Assembly: GCA_020024325.1 (NCBI GenBank)
Contig: JAHHTY010000016.1
Coordinates: 1 to 34,538, forward strand
DNA: 34,538 nucleotides
Source of the DNA: Negativibacillus sp.
GTDB taxonomy: Bacteria > Bacillota > Clostridia > Oscillospirales > Ruminococcaceae
Reading direction: 5' to 3'
The position numbers were made by a program, and so were the translations under genes. Shown piece by piece: positions 1 through 8,153 of this stretch. How positions within the stretch are numbered: the first letter of the stretch is position 1; the number at the start of each line of letters is the position of its first letter. Below the pieces are notes generated by a model. It was given only the letters and a program-made list of their open reading frames with translations. It made no database searches and was not told where the DNA came from.

Positions 1-54
1 GGATTTTTTAATTTGCCTTAAAGACTTTAACAGATTTTTCAGTTATTGATTATT

Positions 55-1938
55 TTATTCTTTATTCTCTGTATAGTACTGGGCTTGAGCATTCCAAAGT
101 TCATAATATTTTCCATCTTTGTCCGCTATCAAATCTTCATGAGTGCCCTGTTGAATAACTGCACCGTTATCAAACACCGCAATCTCATCACAGAATTTAC
201 AGGAGGAAAGACGATGGCTGATATAGATTGCGGTTTTATCTCCGGCAATGTCGTTAAACTTGCTGTAAATCTCTGCTTCTGCAATTGGGTCCAGAGCCGC
301 AGTCGGTTCGTCCAAGATAATAAACGGGGCATCTTTAAACAAAGCTCTGGCAATCGCAATCTTCTGTGCTTCACCACCGGAAATTTCAACGCCCTTCTCA
401 TTCAGCTCTTTATAGAGATAGGTCTCTAAACCGTCCGGCATTTCTTTTAAACGCTCAGAAAATCCTGCATCGTTTAGACACTTTATAACACGCTGTGCGT
501 CATACTTAGAAGAGCAGGCTACATTTTCCCCCAACGGCATAGAGAAAAGCTGAAAATCCTGGAACACAATCGAAAAGATATCCATATAATCATCATATTT
601 ATACTTGCGAATATCAATTCCATTGAGCAGAATCTGACCTTCGGTCGGGTCATATAAGCGGCACAACAGTTTAATAAAGGTCGTTTTGCCGGAACCGTTC
701 ATACCAACAACTGCCAATCGTCTACCGATGCGAAACTTCATATTCACATGGTGCAGAGCATAAGTATCGCTGCCCGGATAGCAAAAAGACACATCTTTAA
801 ACTCAATTTCATATTTTCTGTCTGCACGTTTTTCTGTGGTTAAGCTGCCTTGGTACATCTTATTGGGAATATCCAAAAATTCATAACTTGTTTTTAAAAA
901 CTCACAGTTTACCTTCATCATTCCCACTGTCTGTAAAAGCTGAGAGACTCCTAAAAACAAACTGGTGATAGCTCCCACATATTGGGTAACAGAACCAACC
1001 CCGAAAGCTCCTGCCCATGCTTTCAGGCAAACAAATAGGTAAACAACACCAATCAAAACAACAGATGTTACCTGAGAAAGTGCGATCCACAGTCCCATAG
1101 GACCTCTTGCACTTTTACACATTGAAGAATTACTTGACAACGTATTGTTGTTTTCATCAAGATAGAAGTTACAAACATTTTCTTGCTGACTGTATATTCT
1201 TAAATCCACTGCACGCTTTCGTTCGCTGCTCATTCCACCATAAAAGGAAAAATATCTATTTCCAAGCCTTGCCTCTGAAGCATAATTTGTCCAGTATGCT
1301 TTTCCCTTACTTACACAAAACGGAGAAATCAGTGCAACGAATAACATTAAAGCAAATATAGCAATAATAAATAAAGGATTGTTTAGAACAACCAGCTTTT
1401 CACCAGCCGGAACTTTTGTTGTAAACAAGCTAACTGATAAACCAATTGCACCAACAATTTGCAAGATTGCCTTTAAGCTTTCTCCAAAGAAACGAATCGT
1501 TTTATGAATTCCCCATCCTGCCCAATCTCTATTTTGGCGCATTTGTGAGTACAGGTCAAAACTATGCTGACTGTCCATATCTATATAGTCTAAAGTTAAC
1601 ATTTTGTCGATATAGATTTTATTTTCCATCTGACTTGCAGTATCTTCTTCGTATATTTTCCAGTGCTGTAAAATCCCGGTAAGCAAGGCTAAAACGGCTG
1701 CCGAAATCAGTTGAATGAGCACCAGTTTCATCAGAGTATCCGGATTGCGTTTTCCTGCTAATTCATTGATAATCTGTGCAGACAGCCAGATCGTGAGATA
1801 GGGACTGAGTGCTGCAAAAGCAGAATGGAGAGTTGTTGCAAGAAATAATTTGGGGCACATTTTGTGCCAAATCTTCCATGCACGGTTATTCATACGAATA
1901 ACTTCCCGATAAGATAATTTTTCCTCTTTATTTGCCAT
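55..1938 (-). CDS. ABC exporter half-transporter (membrane + ATPase), second gene of a pair
   Basis: A fused six-helix membrane domain (roughly residues 20-360) is followed by an ATPase domain, the layout of a type IV ABC exporter subunit working as a dimer in the cytoplasmic membrane. Walker A GMNGSGKTT lies near residues 412-420, the Q-loop (FQDF) near 459, the signature near 519-523, Walker B with catalytic Glu (FIILDEP) near 539-545, and the H-loop (ISHR) near 573. The signature reads ISGGE rather than LSGGQ, a mild deviation. I start at ATG 1938, eight bases after a GAGGGAGGG ribosome site, giving 627 residues; an upstream in-frame extension is only the overlap with the preceding gene. 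The 11-bp overlap with that gene implies translational coupling and a heterodimer. Substrate unknown; the LytTR/GHKL context suggests peptide or bacteriocin export or immunity (inference). Confidence 0.93.
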   Translation of the reverse strand: MANKEEKLSYREVIRMNNRAWKIWHKMCPKLFLATTLHSAFAALSPYLTIWLSAQIINELAGKRNPDTLMKLVLIQLISAAVLALLTGILQHWKIYEEDTASQMENKIYIDKMLTLDYIDMDSQHSFDLYSQMRQNRDWAGWGIHKTIRFFGESLKAILQIVGAIGLSVSLFTTKVPAGEKLVVLNNPLFIIAIFALMLFVALISPFCVSKGKAYWTNYASEARLGNRYFSFYGGMSSERKRAVDLRIYSQQENVCNFYLDENNNTLSSNSSMCKSARGPMGLWIALSQVTSVVLIGVVYLFVCLKAWAGAFGVGSVTQYVGAITSLFLGVSQLLQTVGMMKVNCEFLKTSYEFLDIPNKMYQGSLTTEKRADRKYEIEFKDVSFCYPGSDTYALHHVNMKFRIGRRLAVVGMNGSGKTTFIKLLCRLYDPTEGQILLNGIDIRKYKYDDYMDIFSIVFQDFQLFSMPLGENVACSSKYDAQRVIKCLNDAGFSERLKEMPDGLETYLYKELNEKGVEISGGEAQKIAIARALFKDAPFIILDEPTAALDPIAEAEIYSKFNDIAGDKTAIYISHRLSSCKFCDEIAVFDNGAVIQQGTHEDLIADKDGKYYELWNAQAQYYTENKE

Positions 1939-3766
1939 GATTTTTCCCTCCCTCTTGATAATACTGACTTTGCACTTCAAACAGATTTGCATATCCTCCA
2001 TCAAGTGCTAAAAGTGATTCATGTGTTCCTTCCTCTACAATCTCTCCATGCTCCATATATAAGATTCGGTCACAAAATCGAGTGGATGCAAGACGGTGAG
2101 AGATAAAAAGTGATGTCCTGTTCGATGTCATTTCATTGTATTTCATGTAAATATCATTTTCTGCGATTGGGTCAAGTGCTGCGGTCGGCTCATCCAAAAC
2201 AAGCATTGGAGCATTTTTATATAAAGCTCTTGCCAACATCAAGCGTTGAGTCTGTCCACCGGAAAGTTCGATTCCATCCTCAAAGACTTTTCTTCCTATT
2301 TTTGTATCCAGTCCTTGTGGCAGTGAGTGAATTTTCTCTGTCAGCCCTGCTTTTTCTAAACATTCCCAAACTTTTTGAGTGTCAATTTCCTTCACTCGTT
2401 GTGCCACATTTTCCGAAACACTTGCTTCCAGAACAGAAAAATCCTGAAATACTGCGGAAAAAAGTGCATAATAATCTCGACGGTTATATTGACGAATATC
2501 CTCTTTGTTTAACAGCACCCTTCCTTGTGTTGGGTCTAAAAAACCACACACAAGCTTTACCAAAGTGGTTTTACCTGCCCCGTTTAAACCGACAATCGCT
2601 AATTTTTCTCCGGGATGAATGGTTAAATTGATATTTGAAAGGGTATCTTTCTCGGCTTTGGGATAGCAAAACGATACATTTTCAAGACATATTTCGTAAT
2701 CTTTATCTAAATCTTTTGCAAGTGGCTTACCTTCCTCAAAAAGAAACGGTTCTTTCCATTCCAAAAAATCACGCAAGGTGGATAAATCAATGCTCTGTTT
2801 ATGCAGTATAGAAAACTGGCTTAAAATTCCGTTTACCCACTGTGTAAATCCGCTGACTGCATTAAAGTAAAGTAAAAATTCCGATACAGGCAACCCCTTT
2901 TCTAACACCATCCAAATCAGATAAGCATAAGCTACGCCATTTCTCAGCAAAGTTAAAAGTAATTCTATCACATCTGTCCAGAGATAAATGCCTTCCCTCT
3001 TGGATAAAAATCCCTGGTACAGGCTCATTGTACTGTTCCAAATATCTTCCAACCAGTTTTGCAGTCCGAAAATACGAATATCCTTTGCAAAAAAACGATC
3101 TGTCGATAATTTAGTAAGATATACCATCCTTTTATTGTAAGCAGCTTCTTCTTCACGGTGGCGATAACCCCACTCATTAATCCGTTTTGACACAAAATAT
3201 CCTGCTATTGTTGTAATCAAAACAACTGCAATCAACACAGGATTTAAAGCTGATAAAAGTGTCAAATAGAAAACAAAACCGATGATATTGGTTAAAATAT
3301 CAGTCCACGTTGTCCAAATGGCTTCAGTTGCAGTGTCATTGCCAGATACAGCCTCAGATGCTTTATCTTCAAATTTAATAAAATCAGTATCCAGAATGTT
3401 TGGGTATGATGTTCGAGCCACCTTATTTGTTATCATCGCAAGAATGTTTAACCGAACTTCCACACGACCCCACAGTGTATTCTCACCAAGGTATCCCTTT
3501 AACCCTGACAAAAGAATCAACACTCCGCCAAAGACTGCAATGGTCAAAATCAGCTCCTGTAAAGGAGCCATTGTTTCCACCTTACTCAAAACTGCAGGTG
3601 CAATCAGCATTTCTGCAATCGTTTTTCCCGCAGTAACAGTTGCAACTAACACACAAATCAACAGCACACTTTTTCTGATTTTCCATGCTTGTGCAATCAT
3701 AAACCCTGTGTTTTGCCACATATTGTATTTTGGCTTTTGAACTTTTGATTGTTTAGTCTGTTTCAT
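1928..3766 (-). CDS. ABC exporter half-transporter (membrane + ATPase), first gene of a pair
   Basis: Partner of the next gene downstream: a membrane domain with about six helices, then an ATPase with Walker A GLNGAGKTT (about 393-401), canonical signature LSGGQ (501-505), Walker B LVLDEP (522-527) and the H-loop ISHR near 556. Both ATP sites of the predicted heterodimer keep the catalytic Glu, so neither is clearly degenerate, unlike the exporter at 27351-30708. Start chosen at ATG 3766 because GAGGTGAAGG sits directly upstream; the longer frame to 3811 runs back into a hairpin and has no ribosome site. 612 residues. It lies about 95 bp downstream of the GHKL kinase gene on the same strand and is probably controlled by that two-component system. 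The transported molecule cannot be read from the sequence. Confidence 0.93.
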   Translation of the reverse strand: MKQTKQSKVQKPKYNMWQNTGFMIAQAWKIRKSVLLICVLVATVTAGKTIAEMLIAPAVLSKVETMAPLQELILTIAVFGGVLILLSGLKGYLGENTLWGRVEVRLNILAMITNKVARTSYPNILDTDFIKFEDKASEAVSGNDTATEAIWTTWTDILTNIIGFVFYLTLLSALNPVLIAVVLITTIAGYFVSKRINEWGYRHREEEAAYNKRMVYLTKLSTDRFFAKDIRIFGLQNWLEDIWNSTMSLYQGFLSKREGIYLWTDVIELLLTLLRNGVAYAYLIWMVLEKGLPVSEFLLYFNAVSGFTQWVNGILSQFSILHKQSIDLSTLRDFLEWKEPFLFEEGKPLAKDLDKDYEICLENVSFCYPKAEKDTLSNINLTIHPGEKLAIVGLNGAGKTTLVKLVCGFLDPTQGRVLLNKEDIRQYNRRDYYALFSAVFQDFSVLEASVSENVAQRVKEIDTQKVWECLEKAGLTEKIHSLPQGLDTKIGRKVFEDGIELSGGQTQRLMLARALYKNAPMLVLDEPTAALDPIAENDIYMKYNEMTSNRTSLFISHRLASTRFCDRILYMEHGEIVEEGTHESLLALDGGYANLFEVQSQYYQEGGKNHGK

Positions 3767-3798
3767 TTCCTTCACCTCTGGATATATCCTAACATAAA

Positions 3799-3830
3799 AA
3801 TTCGCCCCCAAACCATTTTGGGGACGAATT
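3799..3830 (-). terminator. Hairpin between kinase gene and ABC genes (terminator or attenuator)
   Basis: Arms at 3799-3812 and 3817-3830 pair over 14 bp with one G-T wobble and a 4-base loop. On the minus strand the stem is followed by a short T run (TTTTTATG). This fits an intrinsic terminator ending the kinase transcript or an attenuator before the ABC pair. It overlaps one of two direct repeats, so its role could also be in DNA binding. Confidence 0.6.
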
Positions 3831-3853
3831 GCTTAAATTGGGTGACGAATTGC
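3823..3853 (-). promoter_or_regulatory. Two 10-bp direct repeats 21 bp apart (candidate LytTR binding site)
   Basis: GCAATTCGTC, read on the minus strand, occurs exactly twice, at 3844-3853 and 3823-3832, a 21-bp step. LytTR-domain regulators such as AgrA and ComE are known to bind paired roughly 9-bp direct repeats about two helical turns apart. The repeats lie between the GHKL kinase and the ABC genes, upstream of the transporter start at 3766, so the LytTR regulator encoded at 4545-5243 is the obvious candidate binder (inference). The repeat is not a close match to the AgrA consensus. Confidence 0.45.
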
Positions 3854-3860
3854 AAAAGCA

Positions 3861-4523
3861 TCACACCTGTGGTATTAAAATCTCTGTTGTAAAGGCTCCG
3901 TCCTCACTGTTTCGGCTGAGATAGCCTTGCAAACGCTCGATGATATTGTCGATTCGCACTAAGCCAAAGCCGTGACCTTTCCCTTTGGTTGTTTTAAACA
4001 GTTTCCCTGTCTTTTTCATCTTATTTGAGGCGGTAAAGTTAGTGAAAGAAATATAAAGCTGTGTGTTCTTCATATCCATATATACTCGAATCATCCTCTT
4101 CTCTTCCGGGAGTGCAAGACTTGCCTCGATAGCATTGTCAAACAGGTTGCCGAGAATAACACATAAATCAAGCTCTGACATCTTTAATTTTACCGGAATA
4201 TGAGCATCTATCTGTACGTTGATATTTTTAGACTTTGCAAGGGATATTTTGCTATTTAAAATAGCATCTGCCATTGCATTTCCTGTTTTAACCACAGTGT
4301 CAACAGTGTTTAAATCGGTATCCAGCTCATCCAGATATTCTTTGATTGCCTCAATATCTCCGTTTATTGCATATACTTTCATGGTTTGGATATGGTTTCG
4401 ATAGTCGTGCCGCCAGCCGCGCATTTGGCGATACATATTTTCGACCTCTTGGTAATGTGTTTCTATCAGTTCCCGCTGATAGGCATTCAACTTCCGATCT
4501 ATCTTTTTTGCAAAAAACTTCAT
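3861..4523 (-). CDS. GHKL-type sensor histidine kinase without membrane domain
   Basis: 220 residues containing only the kinase core of the AgrC-like HPK10/GHKL class. The probable phospho-accepting His is residue 39 in WRHDYRNH, the N-box is NLFDNAIEA (126-134) and the ATP-lid glycine motif is GKGHGFGL (181-188). The first 35 residues are a charged helix, not a sensor. Family members normally carry 5-7 N-terminal membrane helices; here none is encoded, and the start at 4523 is firm (AAGGAG ten bases upstream, 21 bp after the response-regulator stop). It is therefore predicted to be cytoplasmic, perhaps sensing through a partner such as the ABC transporter. It should phosphorylate the LytTR regulator just upstream. 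Confidence 0.9.
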   Translation of the reverse strand: MKFFAKKIDRKLNAYQRELIETHYQEVENMYRQMRGWRHDYRNHIQTMKVYAINGDIEAIKEYLDELDTDLNTVDTVVKTGNAMADAILNSKISLAKSKNINVQIDAHIPVKLKMSELDLCVILGNLFDNAIEASLALPEEKRMIRVYMDMKNTQLYISFTNFTASNKMKKTGKLFKTTKGKGHGFGLVRIDNIIERLQGYLSRNSEDGAFTTEILIPQV

Positions 4524-4544
4524 GGACTTTCTCCTTTTATCTAC

Positions 4545-5243
4545 CTATGTATAGGAAATAATAGCTCTATTCAGCGGTTCATAGGCTCCTCTGGGCAGAG
4601 GCAAAACTGTACCCTCAGATAAAAACACCTCTGCTTTGGTAACTCGCTGGATATATTTTAAATTTAAAATCATCGCTCTTCCTACCCTGAAAAAACGATT
4701 ATCCAGTTCCTTTTCAAATTCACCCAGAGGTCGTTTTACCGTATAGTCTTTCTTTGCGTGTATTGTAACATAGTTTTGGTGAACGTTCAGGTAACGAATT
4801 TCATAAAATGCAATCCTTACCATTTCCCCGTACAGCTCCAGATTTAAGCAACGCTCATTTTGCTTTAACTTTTCCAAAGCACGATCCAAAACTGAAAACA
4901 GTTTTTCTTGACTGACAGGTTTCATTAAATAATGAAGTGCCTCCACTTCATATCCTTCGGCAATATAGTCGGAATATCCTGTGATAAAGACAATTTGTAC
5001 TGTTTCATTCTCTTTGCGCACACGCTTTGCCATTGTTACGCCGTCCATTTTTCCCATCTCAATATCCAAAAGAAGAATATCAAACGACTTTTCCTCTGCA
5101 TATCGAAATAAAAATGCCTCTGCGGAAGAAAATTGCTCCACATGAACGGAAACACCTTTCTTTCCTGCCCATATATTTAAAATCGTCAGTACATACTCCA
5201 GATCCGCTGCACTATCATCACATATTGCAACCCGACAAAACAT
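4545..5243 (-). CDS. LytTR-family response regulator
   Basis: A 232-residue regulator with an N-terminal receiver domain: acidic pair DD at 9-10, phospho-acceptor Asp about 60 in LLLDIEM, Thr about 88 in FITG and Lys about 108 in LMKP. A C-terminal LytTR DNA-binding domain covers about 131-232 (motifs LNVHQNYVTI and RVGRAMILNLKYI). The start at ATG 5243 is preferred because AGAGGAG lies upstream and the receiver fold begins at once; the longer frame to 5300 would add a tail unlike the family. First gene of a minus-strand operon with the GHKL kinase and probably the ABC pair. A strong sigma-A promoter lies at 5306-5334. Confidence 0.93.
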   Translation of the reverse strand: MFCRVAICDDSAADLEYVLTILNIWAGKKGVSVHVEQFSSAEAFLFRYAEEKSFDILLLDIEMGKMDGVTMAKRVRKENETVQIVFITGYSDYIAEGYEVEALHYLMKPVSQEKLFSVLDRALEKLKQNERCLNLELYGEMVRIAFYEIRYLNVHQNYVTIHAKKDYTVKRPLGEFEKELDNRFFRVGRAMILNLKYIQRVTKAEVFLSEGTVLPLPRGAYEPLNRAIISYT

Positions 5244-5305
5244 TTTCCCACACTCCTCTGAATCCTGCACAATCCAGTATAAAATCTTTTTCACTATCAA
5301 AAAAC

Positions 5306-5334
5306 ATTATATCATGCAACACTGATATCTTCAA
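5306..5334 (-). promoter_or_regulatory. Sigma-A promoter of the LytTR/GHKL operon
   Basis: On the minus strand, -35 TTGAAG (5329-5334) and a perfect -10 TATAAT (5306-5311) are separated by 17 bp. This lies about 60 bp upstream of the response-regulator start. Confidence 0.75.
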
Positions 5335-5414
5335 CTAAAGCAACAAAATCCTAAACCCACAGTCTTTCTTTTATATCACGTATCACAAACAAAAAGGAAC
5401 GACATCCTAAAAGG

Positions 5415-5458
5415 CAAAACCTCCTGTTATAGAATAGAAACTATGACAGGAGGTTTTG
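5415..5458. terminator. 18-bp inverted repeat; bidirectional terminator or SD-sequestering hairpin
   Basis: Arms 5415-5432 and 5441-5458 are complementary over 18 bp with one T-G wobble and an 8-base AT-rich loop. The A-tract/stem/T-tract layout suits a bidirectional terminator, and it could end minus-strand transcription from lrgB. The 3' arm also contains a perfect AGGAGG (5448-5453) placed 7 bases before ATG 5461, so on the plus strand the stem would hide that ribosome site. Confidence 0.6.
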
Positions 5459-5460
5459 TT

Positions 5461-5710
5461 ATGTTTAGAAAATATAGAAAGCGGCTTAACGAGAAAACAA
5501 GTTGAGCTGTCAGCAAAGAGCCTAATTGAAAGCGAGTATATTCTAAGATATTAAATACGGCCTTGCAAAAAAGCAAGGGCTAGCAAGAACGGAAAAATTA
5601 TCAATCTCAAAACGCAGGCGAGAATACTGCAAAATTTCTATAAGAAGCTGAAAGGAAAACCGAAGTATCAAATAATGAAACGATTGAAGGGCTCCCCCTC
5701 TTTTATTTAA
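5461..5710 (+). pseudogene. Decayed small gene of unknown function (frameshift plus in-frame stop)
   Basis: From ATG 5461, behind a perfect AGGAGG, the frame runs 14 codons (MFRKYRKRLNEKT...) to TGA. Allowing one inserted base near 5495, the next frame continues as VELSAKSLIESEYILRY, meets one stop (TAA 5552-5554), then stays open to TAA 5708-5710 with a basic helical sequence (KKARASKNGKIINLKTQ..., KLKGKPKYQIMKRLKG). Restored, it would encode about 83 residues, Lys/Arg-rich and helical. I do not recognise the family; a small mobile-element or conjugation-associated protein is possible but unproven. It sits alone on the plus strand between minus-strand operons and, with the hairpin before it, accounts for most of the 5341-5740 gap; the rest of the gap shows nothing I can name. 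Confidence 0.5.
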
Positions 5711-5740
5711 AGAGATAGAGTGAGATTACCTACATCTAAT

Positions 5741-6418
5741 TTATAAAAACATGGCTAAAATAACTGTAATAATTCCTGCTACACCGATTGCGATGCCGCT
5801 CATTGCTCCTTCTATCTCACCAATTTCCAGTGCTTTACTGGTTCCCAGTGCATGACTGCAAGTTCCGATAGCGATACCTGCTTCCACCGGATTTTTAACG
5901 TGAAAAATCTTAATTAAAATTGGGGCTAAGATTGCACCAAAGATTCCTGTAATAATAACTGCCGCCACAGTAATCGGAACAATTCCTCCTTGCTGTTTGG
6001 AAATTTCCATCGCAATAGGAGTGGTAACACTTTTGGGAATCAGTGAAGCTGTAAGCTCATCACTTAATCCAAACAGTCTGCATAATACAATCACACTTGT
6101 GATTGATGTAATGGAACCGGTCAAAGTGCCTGCCAGAATCGGAAGAAAATTTTTCTTTAAAACCTCTAGCTGGCTGTATACAGAGATTGCAAGAGCAGCC
6201 GTTGCAGGTGCTAAAAACATTGAAATTATTTTTCCGCCCATCTGAAAGCTTTCCAGCGGAATCGAAAAAGCTTGCAAAACACCGATGCAGATGATAATTG
6301 CAATCAACAGCGGATTTGCCAGCGGAGAATGTGTCTTACGATTAAACCACAATCCCACCTCAAACGAAAAAATGCAAAGTACAATACCAAACAAAGGGGA
6401 AGAAAAAATTTCGCTCAC
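5741..6418 (-). CDS. lrgB: LrgB/CidB family membrane protein
   Basis: 225 residues, almost entirely hydrophobic, with family hallmarks such as NPLLIAI near the N-terminus, the conserved segment LIPKSVTTPIAME in the middle and GTCSHALGTSKALE near the C-terminus. LrgB acts with LrgA in the cytoplasmic membrane; the pair is linked to control of murein hydrolase activity and autolysis in Staphylococcus and to metabolite export or uptake in other Firmicutes. The start is GTG at 6418, one base after the lrgA stop, with AAGGAGG nine bases upstream inside the end of lrgA; this implies translational coupling. Complete relative to the usual 220-230 residues. Confidence 0.93.
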   Translation of the reverse strand: MSEIFSSPLFGIVLCIFSFEVGLWFNRKTHSPLANPLLIAIIICIGVLQAFSIPLESFQMGGKIISMFLAPATAALAISVYSQLEVLKKNFLPILAGTLTGSITSITSVIVLCRLFGLSDELTASLIPKSVTTPIAMEISKQQGGIVPITVAAVIITGIFGAILAPILIKIFHVKNPVEAGIAIGTCSHALGTSKALEIGEIEGAMSGIAIGVAGIITVILAMFL

Positions 6419-6419
6419 T

Positions 6420-6806
6420 CTATTTATCCTCCTTCTTTAAAAGGGTTTTCAGTGAATTCTGCCATTTTGTAACCAATCGAATTGTAAAGGCAGATACCAC
6501 AAAGGTAAGTACGGTGGTAATAAGGCAAATGAAAAGAAGTGGAACGATCTTTCCCTTCACTGCATCAACCTGCTCTATTAAAGCAACGCCGGATGGTATA
6601 AAGAAAAACGCCATGTTTTTCAGCAAAAAGTCCCCTTTTTCCCGAATGTGTTCTACTTTCAGCAAACCGCTGAGAAGAAATGCAAAGACAAGCATCATAC
6701 TGATAACACTTGCCGGAAAGACAAATGGCAGCAGCGAAGAAATGAATTCTCCAAGCAAACAAATTCCAAAGATGATTCCGATTTGAACCAGAAGTTTTAC
6801 CTTCAT
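6420..6806 (-). CDS. lrgA: LrgA/CidA family holin-like protein
   Basis: 128 residues with four predicted membrane helices and the family motif FPASVISMMLVFAFL followed by FFIPSGVALIEQ. Charged C-terminal tail ends in KKEDK. The start at ATG 6806 follows AGAGGG at a good distance; a longer frame to 6836 lacks a ribosome site. First gene of the lrgAB operon with a strong sigma-A promoter at 6866-6894. In other Firmicutes lrgAB is controlled by a LytTR-type two-component system (LytSR); the LytTR gene about 500 bp beyond lrgB is therefore a possible regulator, although its kinase is not LytS-like. Confidence 0.92.
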   Translation of the reverse strand: MKVKLLVQIGIIFGICLLGEFISSLLPFVFPASVISMMLVFAFLLSGLLKVEHIREKGDFLLKNMAFFFIPSGVALIEQVDAVKGKIVPLLFICLITTVLTFVVSAFTIRLVTKWQNSLKTLLKKEDK

Positions 6807-6865
6807 TTTAATCCCTCTATTCTTTTTGAACAACAATTGTGCAGATTACTTTCACACAATTTTTT

Positions 6866-6894
6866 ATTATATCACACTCTTTTCTATTGCTCAA
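6866..6894 (-). promoter_or_regulatory. Sigma-A promoter of lrgAB
   Basis: Minus strand: TTGAGC (6889-6894), 17 bp, TATAAT (6866-6871), with TG just before the -10. Downstream in the leader lies a spaced dyad AATTGTG ... CACAATT that may be an operator. Confidence 0.75.
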
Positions 6895-6911
6895 GTAAGA
6901 TTTATATATAA

Positions 6912-6943
6912 AAAAGGTAAGAGGAAATTTCCTCTTACCTTTT
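6912..6943 (-). terminator. Terminator of the CNNM/surface-protein operon
   Basis: A perfect 32-bp palindrome (arms 6912-6927 and 6928-6943) begins 4 bp after the stop at 6948 and is followed on the minus strand by a T run. Its A/T ends make it usable in both directions. Confidence 0.85.
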
Positions 6944-6947
6944 CTGA

Positions 6948-8153
6948 TTATGCTTGTGCTACTTCCTGGTCATCTTTTTCGTTCCCCGGATTTTCGGGTT
7001 TCGATCTCTCAGGCTGTTCCTCCGGTTGTTCCGGCTCTTCTTTTTTCTCCGATTCCGGATTGATTATCTGAGGTTTTTCTGTAATCGGAACAGGTGGTGT
7101 TGCCTGCTCTGCATTGTCAGAAATCTGCGGAATTTCCGGTACTGCACCATCCGGTGGGTCTTTAATTCCAATCAACTGATAATCATTATCAACCTTTTTC
7201 ATCTCGTAGATCATATATTTGCTTGGAATCGGTTTGCTGGTTTCTCCTCGGATACTTTGCATCCACTGGTTATCCGGTGCCAAATATCCGACTGTAAGGT
7301 CTAAAACATCGCCATGCTTTGTAATTTCCTCAATTTGCGGAGTATACAAAACAGTAGCATCTACCGGAACATAGTAGGTTTTGGTTTCTTCATCCAAAGA
7401 ATAAATTGACAAATAGTCCTCGAATGATTGATGATGCAAGGTAACTTCACTGCCAAACAGTTTTGCACAGGCAACATCAACATCGCTCTGTGGTACCGAA
7501 ACCATATTTCCGTCACCGATAATGTACTTTTCATTGTTTTCAATGATTGCAGACCAAATAGAAGAACGAAGCAATGCCAGATCTCCCATTTCGTTTGGGT
7601 TTTCAAATGGCACAGGGTCAAACATCAAGACAGGCAGAATTTTATTTTCAAATTCTTTTTTCTGTTTTGAGTTATCAATCAGATTTTCCGTTGCCCTCAC
7701 ACCAAAGACAATCACTGTGATTAAACCAATCACAGCTAACAAAACAAAGAATCCTCCAATTGGTACGGCGGCAGAATATTTCCTTTTATGTACCTTTTGG
7801 GTTGCCTTCCCTTTTGCTTTTTCTTTAGAAGATACTTTCTTTGATATCAATTTATCAGTATGCTTCTTTTTTTCAGGAAGGGTTTCCTTCTTTTCTTTCT
7901 GCTCTTTCTGCTCGTTTGGCTTTGATGGTTCACAATCCCGATTGTCGGCTTTATCCGACATTTCTTCTTTGCTTTCGGATTGAGGCTCAAAGACAACTTC
8001 CTTTTCCTGTTGTGAGTCTTTTTGTTCCACAATTTCTTGTTCAATACTCTCTTGCTGAGATACTTCTTTTTCCGATACCTTTGGTGTTGCAGATGTTCTT
8101 TCTATCTTCTGCCAATCCTGTGTATCCTTTTTTGCGGGTTTCTTTTTTGACAT
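6948..8153 (-). CDS. Single-pass surface protein of unknown function, coupled to CNNM transporter
   Basis: 401 residues. Residues 1-128 form a cytoplasmic, extremely Lys/Glu/Gln-rich, low-complexity tail. One membrane helix follows at about 129-152 (GGFFVLLAVIGLITVIVFGV). A folded extracytoplasmic core occupies about 165-335, and a Pro/Glu-rich tail about 336-401. I do not recognise the core as a named family. Its ATG at 8153 shares a base with the TAA of the upstream CNNM-type gene (TAATG), so translation is coupled and the two proteins probably act together, for example as an accessory or sensory subunit of the ion transporter (inference). A perfect terminator directly follows. The gene looks intact. 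Confidence 0.88.
   Translation of the reverse strand: MSKKKPAKKDTQDWQKIERTSATPKVSEKEVSQQESIEQEIVEQKDSQQEKEVVFEPQSESKEEMSDKADNRDCEPSKPNEQKEQKEKKETLPEKKKHTDKLISKKVSSKEKAKGKATQKVHKRKYSAAVPIGGFFVLLAVIGLITVIVFGVRATENLIDNSKQKKEFENKILPVLMFDPVPFENPNEMGDLALLRSSIWSAIIENNEKYIIGDGNMVSVPQSDVDVACAKLFGSEVTLHHQSFEDYLSIYSLDEETKTYYVPVDATVLYTPQIEEITKHGDVLDLTVGYLAPDNQWMQSIRGETSKPIPSKYMIYEMKKVDNDYQLIGIKDPPDGAVPEIPQISDNAEQATPPVPITEKPQIINPESEKKEEPEQPEEQPERSKPENPGNEKDDQEVAQA

Noticed and set aside
2110..2631. 173-codon plus-strand open frame
   Set aside because: Antisense to the ATPase domain of an ABC exporter with all motifs intact; no ribosome site.
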